Source: Streptomyces diastatochromogenes
GTDB lineage: Bacteria > Actinomycetota > Actinomycetes > Streptomycetales > Streptomycetaceae
Length of the DNA: 64,000 bases
Direction of reading: 5' to 3'
Assembly (NCBI GenBank): GCA_026913215.1
Contig: JAPTYK010000001.1
Coordinates: 5,146,001 to 5,210,000 of the forward strand
The position numbers and the translations under genes were made by a program. Shown here one piece after another: positions 1-8,301 of the stretch. The notes beneath the pieces were generated by a model. It did no database searches. It was given only the letters and a program-made list of their open reading frames with translations, and was not told the DNA's origin. How positions within the stretch are numbered: the first letter of the stretch is position 1; the number at the start of each line of letters is the position of its first letter.

Positions 1-207
1 CGGGTCCGGGGTCAGCCGGACGAAGATCCGGTCGGCGACCTGCGAGAGCAGCTGGTCCCGGTCGCTGAAGTAGTTGGACGAGGTGCCCGTGGGGACCCCC
101 GCCCGGGCGTCGACCGCCCGGAAGGTCAGCCCACGGGCACCTTCGTCCGCCAGCACCTCGATCGCGGCGTCGAGCAGGCTCGTACGGCGTTCCGGATTCC
201 TCACCAC
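1..207 (-). CDS. TetR/AcrR-family transcriptional regulator, N-terminal part
   Basis: Minus-strand translation from GTG at 207 gives an N-terminal helix-turn-helix of TetR type: RRTSLLDAAIEVLADEGARG, then GLTFRAVDARAGVPTGTSSN and YFSDRDQLL. A GAAGGAG ribosome binding site lies at 220-214. The gene runs off the left edge, so only about 69 residues of DNA-binding domain are visible and the ligand domain is missing. It is divergent from the RibD-like reductase gene at 318, and a strong inverted repeat lies between them, so it probably represses itself and that neighbour (inference). The family is certain; the ligand is unknown. Confidence 0.85.
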   Translation of the reverse strand, partial: MVRNPERRTSLLDAAIEVLADEGARGLTFRAVDARAGVPTGTSSNYFSDRDQLLSQVADRIFVRLTPDP

Positions 208-240
208 GTCGAACTCCTTCGATGTCGAACAAAGATCTTG

Positions 241-282
241 CGCAACCACTACAGATGAAGCACTATAGCTGTCGTGGTTGCG
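241..282. promoter_or_regulatory. Inverted repeat in divergent promoter, probable TetR operator
   Basis: CGCAACCACTACAG (241-254) is matched by CTGTCGTGGTTGCG (269-282): 13 of 14 positions pair, with a 14-bp spacer. It sits between the TetR gene (start 207) and the reductase gene (start 318). The position and dyad symmetry suit a TetR-type operator; this is inference. Confidence 0.5.
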
Positions 283-317
283 ATCGCAGCCGCACTCCTG
301 AGACCAAGAGGACCGGT

Positions 318-899
318 TTGCGCAAGCTCACGTACTACATCGCCTGCACCATCGACGGCTTCATCGGCGACCCCGAGGGCGACGCCACCTCCATGTACAA
401 GTTCTCCACCGGGGAGTACATGGCGGCCATGAACGCCGAGTACCCCGAGACCGTCCCGACCCACGCACGCGAGATGTTCGGCATCGACGCCGAGAACAAG
501 CACTTCGACACCCTCGTCCAGGGCAGGCGGTCGTACCAGCTCGCCCTCGACATCGGCGTCACCAGCCCGTACGGCCACCTGCGCGAGTTCGTCGCCACCC
601 GCTCGCTCACCGAGTCGCCCCACCCCGACGTCGAGCTGATCGCCGACGACCTGGTGGGCCGGATCCGCGAGCTCAAGGCCGAGGACGGCCCGCTGGGCAT
701 CTACCTCTGCGGCGGCTCCACCATCGCCGGCGAGCTCATCGAGGAGATCGACGAGCTCGTCATCAAGACCTACCCGCAGGTCTACGGCACCGGCATGCCG
801 ATGTTCGGCGCCGGCTTCGAGCCCCGGGACTTCGAGCTCGGCGACGTCCGCGCCTTCGACAACGGCGTGCTCGTCCGTACGTACACCAGGAAGCGGTGA
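318..899 (+). CDS. Dihydrofolate reductase/RibD C-terminal-like family protein
   Basis: About 193 residues beginning LRKLTYYIACTIDGFIGDPE, the typical first strand and 'DGF' turn of stand-alone RibD_C/DHFR-fold proteins. Further marks are VQGRRSYQLAL, IYLCGGSTIAGELIEEIDEL and a C-terminal ELGDVRAFDNGVLVRTYTRK. These proteins are probable NADPH-dependent reductases of unknown substrate. TTG at 318 was chosen because the family fold starts there and GAGG lies at 308-311; the open frame continues upstream to 222, but that segment overlaps the operator and has no family sequence. It is probably controlled by the divergent TetR gene. Confidence 0.8.
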   Translation: MRKLTYYIACTIDGFIGDPEGDATSMYKFSTGEYMAAMNAEYPETVPTHAREMFGIDAENKHFDTLVQGRRSYQLALDIGVTSPYGHLREFVATRSLTESPHPDVELIADDLVGRIRELKAEDGPLGIYLCGGSTIAGELIEEIDELVIKTYPQVYGTGMPMFGAGFEPRDFELGDVRAFDNGVLVRTYTRKR

Positions 900-935
900 C
901 AAGCGGCGCCGCGCGGGGCGGCCTACCCTGGACGC

Positions 936-1175
936 ATGGGTGACGAGGCGCCCCGCACGACGCGGGACCCGCTGACCGAGCGCCACTGCCCGGCCTGCGG
1001 CGAACCGCTCGGCGTGCTGGCCACCCGGCACAAGGTCCTCGGGGCCTGGGTGCCGGAGTGGGAGGTGCAGCCCTGCCGCAACCCGCGGTGCCCGCTCCAC
1101 GAGGGGGCGGAAGCCGCTACCACGCACGTGACCGGCAAGAACGGCGAGATCGGGAGAAGTCCGGCCACAGGGTGA
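936..1175 (+). CDS. Small zinc-ribbon-like hypothetical protein
   Basis: 79 residues with a CPACGEPLGV segment followed by CRNPRCPLHEG, a C-x2-C ... C-x4-C pattern typical of small zinc ribbons. There is no clear ribosome binding site, but TACCCT at 923-928 is a plausible -10 hexamer placed so that the transcript would start at or very near the ATG, so it may be leaderless. No function is recognised. The basic C-terminal tail is unremarkable. The cysteine pattern and codon use support a real gene. Confidence 0.6.
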   Translation: MGDEAPRTTRDPLTERHCPACGEPLGVLATRHKVLGAWVPEWEVQPCRNPRCPLHEGAEAATTHVTGKNGEIGRSPATG

Positions 1176-1217
1176 CCGGACGCGCGGCGGAGCCGGTCGG
1201 GCCGCTACAGTCCGCGC

Positions 1218-1635
1218 ATGTCATCGGAGTCGACAGAAGTCTGGACCGGCTGGTACCGGGACCGCAGCGGCGCGGAAGCGATCGTCATCACGGCCGACGG
1301 GCGGCGCGTCGCCACCCGCATCAGGGGGATCGAGTACGCGGGCGAGAGCTTCGCCGCGCTCACCGCCGCCGACGGGGGCGGGCGGCCCTCACGGGCTGCG
1401 TCCTGGAGTGGGACCTGCCGCTCCCCGTCGTCGTCGACGACACCGCCCAGCAGGCCACCCTGGCCTGCCTGCTGACGCTCGGTGAGCGCGCCGACCTCAG
1501 CCTGACCCTGCACTACGGCGGCGCCGCCTTCGAGGCGTGCGTCGCCGGGGCGACTTCGAGGAGGCCCTCGCCCGGGTGCGCAGCCAGCTCCCCGCCGGCG
1601 CGGACTTCGGCCGCAGGCTCCTCCAGGCCGCCTGA
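1218..1635 (+). CDS. Hypothetical protein, DUF6304-like (two frameshifts)
   Basis: Reading starts MSSESTEVWTGWYRDRSGAE and continues through ITADGRRVATRIRGIEYAG. At about 1378 the coding signal moves to another frame (LTGCVLEWDLPLPVVVDD, then LACLLTLGERADLSLTLHYG), and at about 1548 to the third frame (GDFEEALARVRSQLPAGADF, then GRRLLQAA and stop). Both moves equal one missing base. Joined, the product is about 138 residues and resembles the Streptomyces DUF6304 family as I recall it. Function is unknown. The window sequence as given would not express it intact. Confidence 0.55.
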
Positions 1636-1689
1636 GACCGGCGCGGCGGCGCCCGGGAGGGGCGCCGCCGCCGTGTACCGGACCTCGCG

Positions 1690-2324
1690 TCAGTTCTTGA
1701 AGGCGGAGGCGAGGCCGTAACGCCACAACTGGTCGACGCGGGACCGCTCCTGCGCGTTCGGCTGGGCGTTCTGGCAGGACGTGCCGGGGCCGCCGCCCGA
1801 CATCAACTCGCTGCACGGGCCGCTGTAGTGGTCCGGCAGCCCGAGGACGTGCCCGGTCTCGTGGGCGGTGACCCGGGTCGAGTTGTACTGCTGGTTCTGC
1901 TGGTAGTCGAGGAAGATGTAGCCGCTGCCGTGGCCGTCGGTGCTGGCGTACGAGCCACGGGAGTCGCTGCCCTCGTAGTACGCGAAGTCCGGGTTGCCGC
2001 CCTCGACGAGCCGGACGTTCGCCACCGAGCTGTTCCATATCTGCGCGGAACGGGCGATCTGGGTGCGGAAGCTCGGCGCGTTGGCCGTGCTGTAGACGAC
2101 GGTGACGGCGGTCGCGCCCGGGGTCGCGGCGCGCTTCTTCGCCACCGACTTCACGACGGCCTCGAAGAAGGCCTGGTTGGCCTTGGCCTCCTCGGCCGAA
2201 CCGGCGTACTTGTGCGTGACGGTGCCCGTGCCGACCGCCGCCGCCGGGGACGTCCTGAGAGAGGCGGCGAGACCGAGACCGAGAGCGGCGGTCAGCACGG
2301 AGGTGAGGACCTGGGGTGGGGCAT
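1690..2324 (-). CDS. snpA: Snapalysin, secreted zinc metalloprotease
   Basis: Small neutral protease of family M7. The mature part contains HETGHVLGLPD, matching the HExxHxxGxxD metzincin-like zinc site with Asp as third ligand, preceded by SGYIFLDYQQNQQYNSTRVT. The C-terminal DHYSGPCSELMSGG and CQNAQPNAQE are typical of snapalysins. A hydrophobic signal segment (VLTSVLTAALGLGLAA) opens the protein. GGAGGAG at 2338-2332 precedes ATG at 2324, but that ATG is one base out of frame; one missing C in the run near 2310-2320 would restore it. It is divergent from the LysR gene at 2507, the classic snpA/snpR arrangement. Confidence 0.92.
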
Positions 2325-2506
2325 GGGGGCTCCTCCTGTTGGGTTTCGAGAGAGTCTGGGGAGCCGACCCGCCCCGGGATGATGTCAGCCCCCGATAACC
2401 CCACCGCATCACCACCGCGAGAAGCGTCAACTCCCTTGAATTCAAAGGCGATCGACCGCTCCAGGGCGTCTGGTGTGACTCCAGGAGCCGCCCTACCCTC
2501 GGGGGC

Positions 2507-3474
2507 ATGGAGCTGGAGGTGAGACATCTGCGCGCGCTCTGCGCCATCGCGGACACGGGCAGCCTGCACAAGGCGGCCCGCCAACTGGGCATGAGCCAGC
2601 CCTCGCTGACCACCCAGCTGCGCCGCATCGAGAACTCCCTCGGCGCCGAACTCTTCTCCCGCGGCCGCACCGGCTGCCGCCCCACCCCGCTCGGCCGCTC
2701 CCTGCTCAGCCGGGCCCGGCCCCTCGTCGCCGACATGGCCGCGCTCGTCACCGAGACCCGGGCCGCGGCCGCCCGCGCCGACGGCCCCGGACTCCGCGTC
2801 GGCTCCACCGCCAGCCGGGCGCTCCCCGGCTGGCTGCGCCGGCTCCGGAAGCGGCTGCCCGGCACGGACGTCGGCCTCCGGGTGGAGGTCTCCGCGAACG
2901 CGCTGCTGCGCACGGTCGCCGCCGGGCAGCTCGACGTGGCCTTCGTGCACGAGGTCGAGGGCTGCCCGTTGCGGGTCCCCGAGGGACTCGCGGGCCGGGT
3001 CCTCGTCGCCCGCGAACCCCAGTTCGTCTCCATGGCCCCCGACCACCCCGCCGCCGCCCGGCCCGTCGTGGACCTCGCCGACCTCGCCGCCGACCACTGG
3101 ATGGTCGACCCGACCGTCGACGGCGAATGGGACGGCCTCCGGAGGGTCCTCGGCGCCGCCGGCATCGACCCGCCCCTGCTGCACGGCGACTACCACACGG
3201 CCGCCGCGCTCATCGCCCTCGGCGAGGCCGTCGCCCCCTGCCAGCCCACCTCGGGCCCCCGCGAGGACATGGCCATCCGCCCCCTGCGCGGCGACCCCCT
3301 CGGCGTACGCCTCCTGCTCTACGCGCGCCCCGGACGCCCCTGGACCTCCCGTACGCCGAACTCGCGGCGGCCTACCGGGAGGTGGCCCTGCGGGCGGCCC
3401 CGTACCGCGAGTGGCTCCGCCGGCAGGGCACGGCGGCCCCGCTGTCGGTGGGGCCGTGCATGATGACCGTATGA
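2507..3474 (+). CDS. snpR: LysR-family regulator of snapalysin
   Basis: The N-terminal winged helix (MELEVRHLRALCAIADTGSL, then HKAARQLGMSQPSLTTQLRR) is canonical LysR and is followed by a substrate-binding-like domain. It is divergently transcribed from snapalysin, as SnpR/MprR activators are in Streptomyces. Near 3330 the frame shifts by one missing base: YARPGRP continues as TPLDLPYAELAAAYREVALR and ends SVGPCMMTV. The stop at 3472 overlaps the ATG of the next gene. The intergenic region 2325-2506 should hold the LysR (T-N11-A) boxes and both promoters; no box was assigned with confidence. Confidence 0.88.
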
Positions 3475-3948
3475 GCGCACGCGAGGCAGAGGTACGGCAC
3501 GCCCACCCCGACGACCTGCCCAGGATCGTCGAACTCATCACCGAGCACGCCGCGTACGAGAAGGCCGCGCCCCCGGCCCCCGGCCTCGCGGACCGCCTCG
3601 CCCGCCTCCTCTTCGCCCCCGGCGCCCGCCTCCGCTGCTTCGTCGCCGCCCTCCCCGACGGCACCCTCGCGGGCTACGCCACCTGCGCCCCGGAGCTCTC
3701 CACCTGGGACGGCGCGGAGTACCTCCACATGGACTGCCTCTACCTCACGGAGGCCTCCGCGGCCACGGCCTCGGCCCCTCCTGATCACGGCCCTCCGCAC
3801 GCAGGCCCGCACCCTCGGCCTCCCGGAACTCCAGTGGCAGACCCCGATCTGGAACGAGGACGCGATCCGCTTCTACGACCGCCTGGGCGCCACCTCCAAG
3901 GAGAAGCGCCGCTACACCCTCCCGACGGAGACGCCCCCCACCCCCTGA
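3471..3948 (+). CDS. GNAT-family N-acetyltransferase (two frameshifts)
   Basis: Starts MSAREAEVRHAHPDDLPRIV and contains LHMDCLYLTE, typical of the GNAT core. After LYLTE two single-base losses (a G run at about 3751 and a C run at about 3777) must be restored to give EGLRGHGLGPLLITALRTQA, then LPELQWQTPIWNEDAIRFYD and RLGATSKEKRRYTL. This restores the acetyl-CoA loop (R/Q-x-x-G-x-G/A type) and the usual 'NEDAIRFYDRLG' tail. About 159 residues. It overlaps snpR by 4 nt. The substrate is unknown. Confidence 0.8.
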
Positions 3949-3980
3949 ACGTGCGGGCCGCGGCCGGGTCCCCGGGCGGG

Positions 3981-5189
3981 TCAGGCGATGGGGGTGGGCC
4001 AGGGGATGTCGGTCTCGACGGCGGTGGTGTAGTCGACGCCGGGGACGGAGAAGCCGTAGAGGCGGCGGACCTCGTCGCCGAACCAGTCGAGGTCGGCGAG
4101 TTCGGTGATGGAGTCGCTGGTGGCGGTGGTCCAGCGTTCGGCGACGGCGTTCTGTACGGCGGGGTCGAGTTCCCAGGTGTCGAGGCGGACCCGGCCCTCG
4201 TCGTCGAGGTCGAGCGGGCGGGCGCCGGTCAGCTGGTCCCACAGCTCCACCAGTTGGCCGATCGGGGCCACCATGGCATCGCCGAGGACGCCCCGCAGCA
4301 GCCCGGCGTACAGGGCGATGCCGGGGACGGCGGTGGAGGACTGGGTGACGGCGGCGGCGTTGACCGAGGTGACGGCCCGGCCGCCCAGGGTCTTGGCGAG
4401 GCGCTCGTCCAACGTGCGGGCGGTGGCTTCCAGATGGGACTTCGCGGCGCCGATGGTGCCCTGCCGGTAGATCGCCGCGGTGAGCGGCGAGCCGATGTAG
4501 GACAGGGCGGCGGTGGTGAACCCGTCGGCGAGCAGGGACCGGTCGGCCAGGAACGTGATCCACCGTTCCCAGTCGGTGCCGCCCATCACCGCCACGGTCT
4601 GCTCGATGTCGTCGCCCTCGGCCGGCGCGGTGGTGACCTCCTTCACCTCCGGGCCGCCCTGCTCGTCGAAGACGAGCGTCTTGGTGGTGTGCGGCGAGCC
4701 GATCGGCTTGAGGACCGAGGCGTACACCTCGCCGGTGTCCGGGTCGGTGCGGCGGGGCGCGGCCACCGAGTAGATCAGGTAGTCGAGCCGTCCCCCGAAC
4801 CGCTCCACGAGGAGGTCGGCGACCTGCTCCTTCACCGCGTCACCGAACGCGTCGCCATTGAGGAAGACCATGTCCCGCCCGTGCTGCCGGGCGAGCCGGG
4901 CGGTGGCGGCGGTCCGGTACCAGCCGGCCGTACCGGTGCGCCGCGCCGGCGCCTTCTCGAAGCACACCCCGATGCCGCGGATGCCGACCCGGGCCAGGCC
5001 CGCGATCGTGGCGGCCAGCCCGTACCCGGCGGACGAGCCGATGACCAGGGCCACCGGCCCCTCACCCCCGGCGGCCACCGGGGCGGGCACCGCCTCCCAC
5101 ATCTCGTCCACCAGCCGCCGGCAGCCGCCAGGATGAGAGTCGAGGAACAGGAAGCCCCGGCTCTTGGGCGCGATGACGCGTTCGCTCAC
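3981..5189 (-). CDS. fabV: Trans-2-enoyl-CoA/ACP reductase, FabV type
   Basis: 402 residues from GTG 5189 (GGGGGA eight bases upstream). The start VSERVIAPKSRGFLFLDSHP and the glycine-rich cofactor loop VALVIGSSAGYGLAA are FabV hallmarks, as is the active site YRQGTIGAAK, which is the Y-x8-K spacing that separates FabV from FabI. FabV reduces 2-enoyl thioesters with NAD(P)H in the last step of fatty-acid elongation and is inherently tolerant of triclosan (family knowledge). It stands alone, convergent with the GNAT gene. Whether it serves primary lipid synthesis or a lost secondary pathway cannot be judged here. Confidence 0.93.
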   Translation of the reverse strand: MSERVIAPKSRGFLFLDSHPGGCRRLVDEMWEAVPAPVAAGGEGPVALVIGSSAGYGLAATIAGLARVGIRGIGVCFEKAPARRTGTAGWYRTAATARLARQHGRDMVFLNGDAFGDAVKEQVADLLVERFGGRLDYLIYSVAAPRRTDPDTGEVYASVLKPIGSPHTTKTLVFDEQGGPEVKEVTTAPAEGDDIEQTVAVMGGTDWERWITFLADRSLLADGFTTAALSYIGSPLTAAIYRQGTIGAAKSHLEATARTLDERLAKTLGGRAVTSVNAAAVTQSSTAVPGIALYAGLLRGVLGDAMVAPIGQLVELWDQLTGARPLDLDDEGRVRLDTWELDPAVQNAVAERWTTATSDSITELADLDWFGDEVRRLYGFSVPGVDYTTAVETDIPWPTPIA

Positions 5190-5417
5190 GAGTTGATTCC
5201 CCCAGATGTCGTCACGGACAAGAACGCGACGACACCCCGGCCGCCCCGCCCTGCAAGTCTGCGACCGCTCCGACGAGCACCGTGATCTTGACGGCCACAA
5301 CGCTGTCCACCCAGGTTTGGAAGGTTCCCACTAGCCTTTGTGCCCGACCCGGGCCACCTGCTCCAGCCGCCCTTCGCACCGAAGCGGTCGGCGGTACGGC
5401 CGCGGGCGGAAAAAAAA
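5190..5417. other. Intergenic stretch upstream of fabV
   Basis: Contains the fabV leader and promoter region and ends in a run of eight A (5410-5417), unusual for this genome, exactly where the integrase remnant becomes readable. No gene was recognised. Confidence 0.4.
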
Positions 5418-5519
5418 GACCGCACCCGGCCCGACAGGAACGCCGTGCTCGGCGGCCTGTGGACCGGGTGCGGTCAGGAGGACCAGTCGATCAATGAAAT
5501 CGCGGGTCGGAGGGCGTGA
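5418..5519 (+). pseudogene. Integrase C-terminal remnant
   Basis: In frame, DRTRPDRNAVLGGLWTGCGQ ... NEIAGRRA then TGA. It mirrors the C-terminus of the intact integrase at 23306-24456, which in its true frame ends DRTRAVMDAVLGGLRTGCGQ ... ETAGQNA. Both copies stop a few bases before the sodN-3'-end repeat. The remnant lies outside the left repeat, so it belonged to an earlier, related element at the same site whose body is gone. It includes an incidental inverted repeat GACCGCACCCGG/CCGGGTGCGGTC (5418-5429 / 5465-5476). Confidence 0.75.
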
Positions 5520-5523
5520 TCGG

Positions 5524-5548
5524 AGATCAGGCCTTCTTCGTCTCCCAG
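5524..5548. repeat. Left attachment-site repeat (attL)
   Basis: AGATCAGGCCTTCTTCGTCT followed by CCCAG. It matches 24461-24485 at 23 of 25 positions. Read on the minus strand it encodes WETKKA-stop, the last codons of sodN, without the rest of the gene. Confidence 0.8.
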
Positions 5549-5708
5549 TAATGGGCCGGGTCGGGGACCTGCGGGGATCTTCTCCGTGGGCCGCTGACCT
5601 GGCCTTTTGCTGTTGGCTGGCGATGGAGTGCGACGGTCTTTAGCGGGTCTCTTGCGGACTGTGTGCGGACTGGCCGGGGACGGTTGCATTGCCCGTCGGC
5701 AGAGGGAA

Positions 5709-5739
5709 ACTGAGCTTCTTCAGCGTTGCCGCTCCAGGG
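5709..5739. repeat. 31-bp inverted repeat, left copy
   Basis: Begins ACTGAGCTTCTTCAGCG. It is the exact reverse complement of 9030-9060, where the same 31 bp form the 3' end of the IS5-type transposase gene. No identity continues beyond the 31 bp. It is either the far terminal repeat of a transposon carrying the RloAB pair or the stub of an inverted second IS copy. Confidence 0.75.
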
Positions 5740-5776
5740 CCCTGGGGATGACAATCCCATCCCCAGGGCCCTGGAG
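5732..5776. terminator. Strong hairpin, probable terminator of the rloA-rloB operon
   Basis: Perfect 19-bp arms (5732-5750 and 5758-5776, CTCCAGGGCCCTGGGGATG and complement) with a 7-nt loop. It lies 166 bp beyond the rloB stop. No T run follows on either strand, as is usual in Streptomyces. Confidence 0.5.
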
Positions 5777-5941
5777 GCGAAGGCTGGCTGCCGAGGACCG
5801 GCGGTGTAGAACTTGGCGAAGAGGCCGGTGCGCTCGCGAGAGGACGCTGTCATTCTGGCGCGCCACCGCAATCTCCGCATCCGGGAGATCTTTGATACGG
5901 CCAAGTTGTTTGCGTTCGCGGTTATCCAGAGTTCCCGAGAG

Positions 5942-6574
5942 CTACTTCGCTTCCCCTCTGATCAGATCCATGAGTTTCCAGATACTGCTGCTCGGGTTGC
6001 TGGCGACGGGCGACCCATCTCCTGCGTGCTTACTGTCGAGAGAAATCGCACGGGATTTTGCGATCTCAAACTTATCGATTTTGGCGAGTTCAGCAAGCGC
6101 GGAGCCTGAAAGACTCTTGTTGCAGTTGAGATATTCGTTCGACTTGCGCTGGGCGTCATGTCGGTGAATGTGAGCCGATTGGTCCTGGAAATGCAGCATG
6201 AACCACACTTCTATACAGGGGTTTGAGTAAGCGGTGTGGATGTTGTTACTCGCGGCGAGCTCGAAAGCCTCCGGGATGTACGGGTGCTCGTCTCGGTCAA
6301 AAATGCACCAGTAGTGACTATGGGCACGCCCTCGTCCCCTTCTTTCTTCTCGTTCCTCCTTTTTCTTCGCTTCCACTGCCTGCTCGACTAGCGATCGTGG
6401 CGTTCCGTGGAAATCGTGAAATTGTATGGTTACGCGGCCGCGGTTTCTCTTGTACCAGTCGTTGAGGTATTGGATCTCTGTTTTTTCCCCTTCGGAGAAA
6501 ATCAGGAGATTTGGGCGTGAGTCACCTGTCGTTTTTACCCGACGGCGTGGTGAGTTCGAGCCGCCTTTGCTCAC
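5942..6574 (-). CDS. RloB/AbiLii-like TOPRIM-domain protein
   Basis: 210 residues. After a basic N-terminus comes LLIFSEGEKTEIQYLNDWY, with the conserved glutamate of a TOPRIM-type fold, then YWCIFDRDEHPY (DxD-like acidic pair) and NPCIEVWFMLHF, the signature of the RloB-like family. RloB partners a COG1106 ATPase in RloAB/AbiL phage-defence modules, where the TOPRIM protein is presumed to be the nuclease effector (family knowledge). It overlaps the upstream ATPase gene by 4 nt (ATGA), so the two are translationally coupled. The region is visibly AT-richer than its neighbours, suggesting recent acquisition. Confidence 0.85.
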   Translation of the reverse strand: MSKGGSNSPRRRVKTTGDSRPNLLIFSEGEKTEIQYLNDWYKRNRGRVTIQFHDFHGTPRSLVEQAVEAKKKEEREERRGRGRAHSHYWCIFDRDEHPYIPEAFELAASNNIHTAYSNPCIEVWFMLHFQDQSAHIHRHDAQRKSNEYLNCNKSLSGSALAELAKIDKFEIAKSRAISLDSKHAGDGSPVASNPSSSIWKLMDLIRGEAK

Positions 6575-7899
6575 CGGTCGCCTCCACTGGTGATAGCCAG
6601 GGCTGCCTCCATGAAGTCGTGCTTGGTAATGATCGGCACGGCGCCGTATCGACCCGAGAGGTAGCGACGGCCGATCGCCTCCTCTTTTCGGGGGTCGAGG
6701 TCACTCAGCGGGTAGAGGTGCGTGCTGCCATCGCTATGCTTTTCCGTAAACCAGATTTGATCTCTGCCCAGGAGGCGATCTCCGCTAGAGTCACCCATCA
6801 GGGTGGCATCATGCGAATTGAAGATCAGCTGGGCTTGATGAGGGTTCGCTTCTGGATTCTGGAAGAGGCGGACGACTTCGGCGACGAGTGAAGGGTGAAG
6901 ACTTGCGTCTAGCTCGTCGGCCAAGAACACCGCACCAGCCGCAAGCGCCTCGATGATTGGCCCGATAAGGCCGAACCAAACCAATGTTCCCAAAGACTCG
7001 ACACCGTGCGAGAATTCGACTTCGCCGTCCTCTCCCTGATGGGTAAGTCGAATCTCCAGATCTTCGAATGTTGAGCTGGCCTCCTTGCTCGCTTCCGAGT
7101 CACCCTCCTGGTCCGTGAGGATCTGGAATACTCGCTCCATTTTCCTCTTCATATCGGGGTCCATTGGTTGCCGCTTGGCACCTGTAATCCCGAGATCTGC
7201 GGCTTGTAGGAGTTGCAAGACCTTCTCGCGTGCCTCGTCATCATTGAGGAGTCGATGAGTCACACCCTGGCGGAACATCCTTGATTGAGCGTCTGCGAAC
7301 AAGAGGTTTCTTGCGAACCACGTGTACAGGGGTAGAAGGTCGGGATGGCCCGCCGATGCGGCAGTGGAGAGGAACAGTGCATTCGGGCGCAGAAGGGCCT
7401 TAACGGCCTTACTTCGGGCGCGGTTTGACGATCCGTAAGTGACTTCATCACCCAGCCGCTCAAACAGGAGGGCAGATTTGCCGTGAGGGTAGCGGACTGC
7501 GCGCTCCGTCAGGACTCGATCGTCATTCACCGCGAAGCTGTACTCGTGACGAACGCCATTGAGGATGATGTCGACCGCGAAGGAAGTCGGCTCCTGCCTG
7601 CTCTCTGCGCTCAGGAGGAACGGGGTGCGGGAAACTCCTCCAGCTGGCGCCCCGTGTCGGAAGGAGCTGAGGACCAGAACCCGCATGTCGTGCATCGCCT
7701 TGAGCACGTTCGACTTCCCTGAGGCATTTGCCCCGAAAAGCCCTGCGACGGGGAGCGTCTTGATCAGCTTCCCTCCGGCACGCCAGGGGACCTCGCGTAC
7801 CACTCGATCATCGGCAATGCTCGTTGCGAGCAAGCTCAGCTCGACTTGATCTTTAAAGGAGTGGGTGTTCTCCGCCTTGAACGAGAGGAGGACGGACAC
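6571..7899 (-). CDS. RloA/AbiLi-like AAA15/21 ATPase
   Basis: COG1106-type SMC/ABC-like ATPase of about 442 residues. The N-terminal VLLSFKAENTHSFKDQVELS is the usual opening, the Walker A is GLFGANASGKSNVL, the signature-like segment is EFSHGVESLGTLVW, and the Walker B is AGAVFLADELDASLHPSL, followed by the LIFNSHDATLM His loop. GTG 7899 is preferred because the family begins there; GTG 7953 is also in frame. With RloB it forms a two-gene anti-phage module; the ATPase is expected to sense and gate the partner (inference from AbiL and PARIS-like pairs). Confidence 0.88.
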   Translation of the reverse strand: MSVLLSFKAENTHSFKDQVELSLLATSIADDRVVREVPWRAGGKLIKTLPVAGLFGANASGKSNVLKAMHDMRVLVLSSFRHGAPAGGVSRTPFLLSAESRQEPTSFAVDIILNGVRHEYSFAVNDDRVLTERAVRYPHGKSALLFERLGDEVTYGSSNRARSKAVKALLRPNALFLSTAASAGHPDLLPLYTWFARNLLFADAQSRMFRQGVTHRLLNDDEAREKVLQLLQAADLGITGAKRQPMDPDMKRKMERVFQILTDQEGDSEASKEASSTFEDLEIRLTHQGEDGEVEFSHGVESLGTLVWFGLIGPIIEALAAGAVFLADELDASLHPSLVAEVVRLFQNPEANPHQAQLIFNSHDATLMGDSSGDRLLGRDQIWFTEKHSDGSTHLYPLSDLDPRKEEAIGRRYLSGRYGAVPIITKHDFMEAALAITSGGDR

Positions 7900-7953
7900 C
7901 CCGTACGTGCTGTCATGTGTGTCCACAGGTCCATTTTTGCAGAAAACCTGCAC

Positions 7954-8301
7954 GTCATCAATCGTGATGGGTCCGGTTGGGGGGTGCTTCCTCGGCGGAG
8001 GCTGCCGGAATGGCAGGCTCTCGGTGCGCGTCTAGCCTGGCGTTTCCGATCGAGCCCGCTCTGATCCCGCCCTGCGGGTGGGAGGCTGCGGGAGGGGTGC
8101 GGTTCGCCATCGGGGCATGTTCGGGGTGGCGCCCCTTGTGGATAGTCGGGGCATGGAAACTGTGGTGTGCCTCCGTGTCTACAGTGAGCTTCTGCGAGGT
8201 GGCCACCGATCTGGTGACGCTCGGCGAGGCCGCAACGGGCAAAGCCCCCGGGCTATTGATCGAGATGTCTGACGTCTCAATCACGCTGCTCGGGGGCCTC
8301 G
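7954..8301. other. Intergenic region upstream of rloA and the transposase
   Basis: Must hold the rloA promoter. A minus-strand open frame (7958-8284) shows no recognisable domain and no ribosome binding site, and I do not call it. No clear left terminal repeat of the IS5 element was found here. Confidence 0.4.

Noticed and set aside
1205..3664. An 819-codon minus-strand open frame covering the snapalysin/LysR region
   Set aside because: Crosses snapalysin in the wrong frame and runs antisense to the LysR gene; composition only.
5418..5476. GACCGCACCCGG/CCGGGTGCGGTC as a terminator
   Set aside because: The same region aligns codon by codon with the integrase C-terminus at 24355-24412, so the symmetry is inherited coding sequence.
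7958..8284. A 108-codon minus-strand gene upstream of rloA
   Set aside because: No ribosome binding site, no domain, ends at the rloA promoter region; likely chance.
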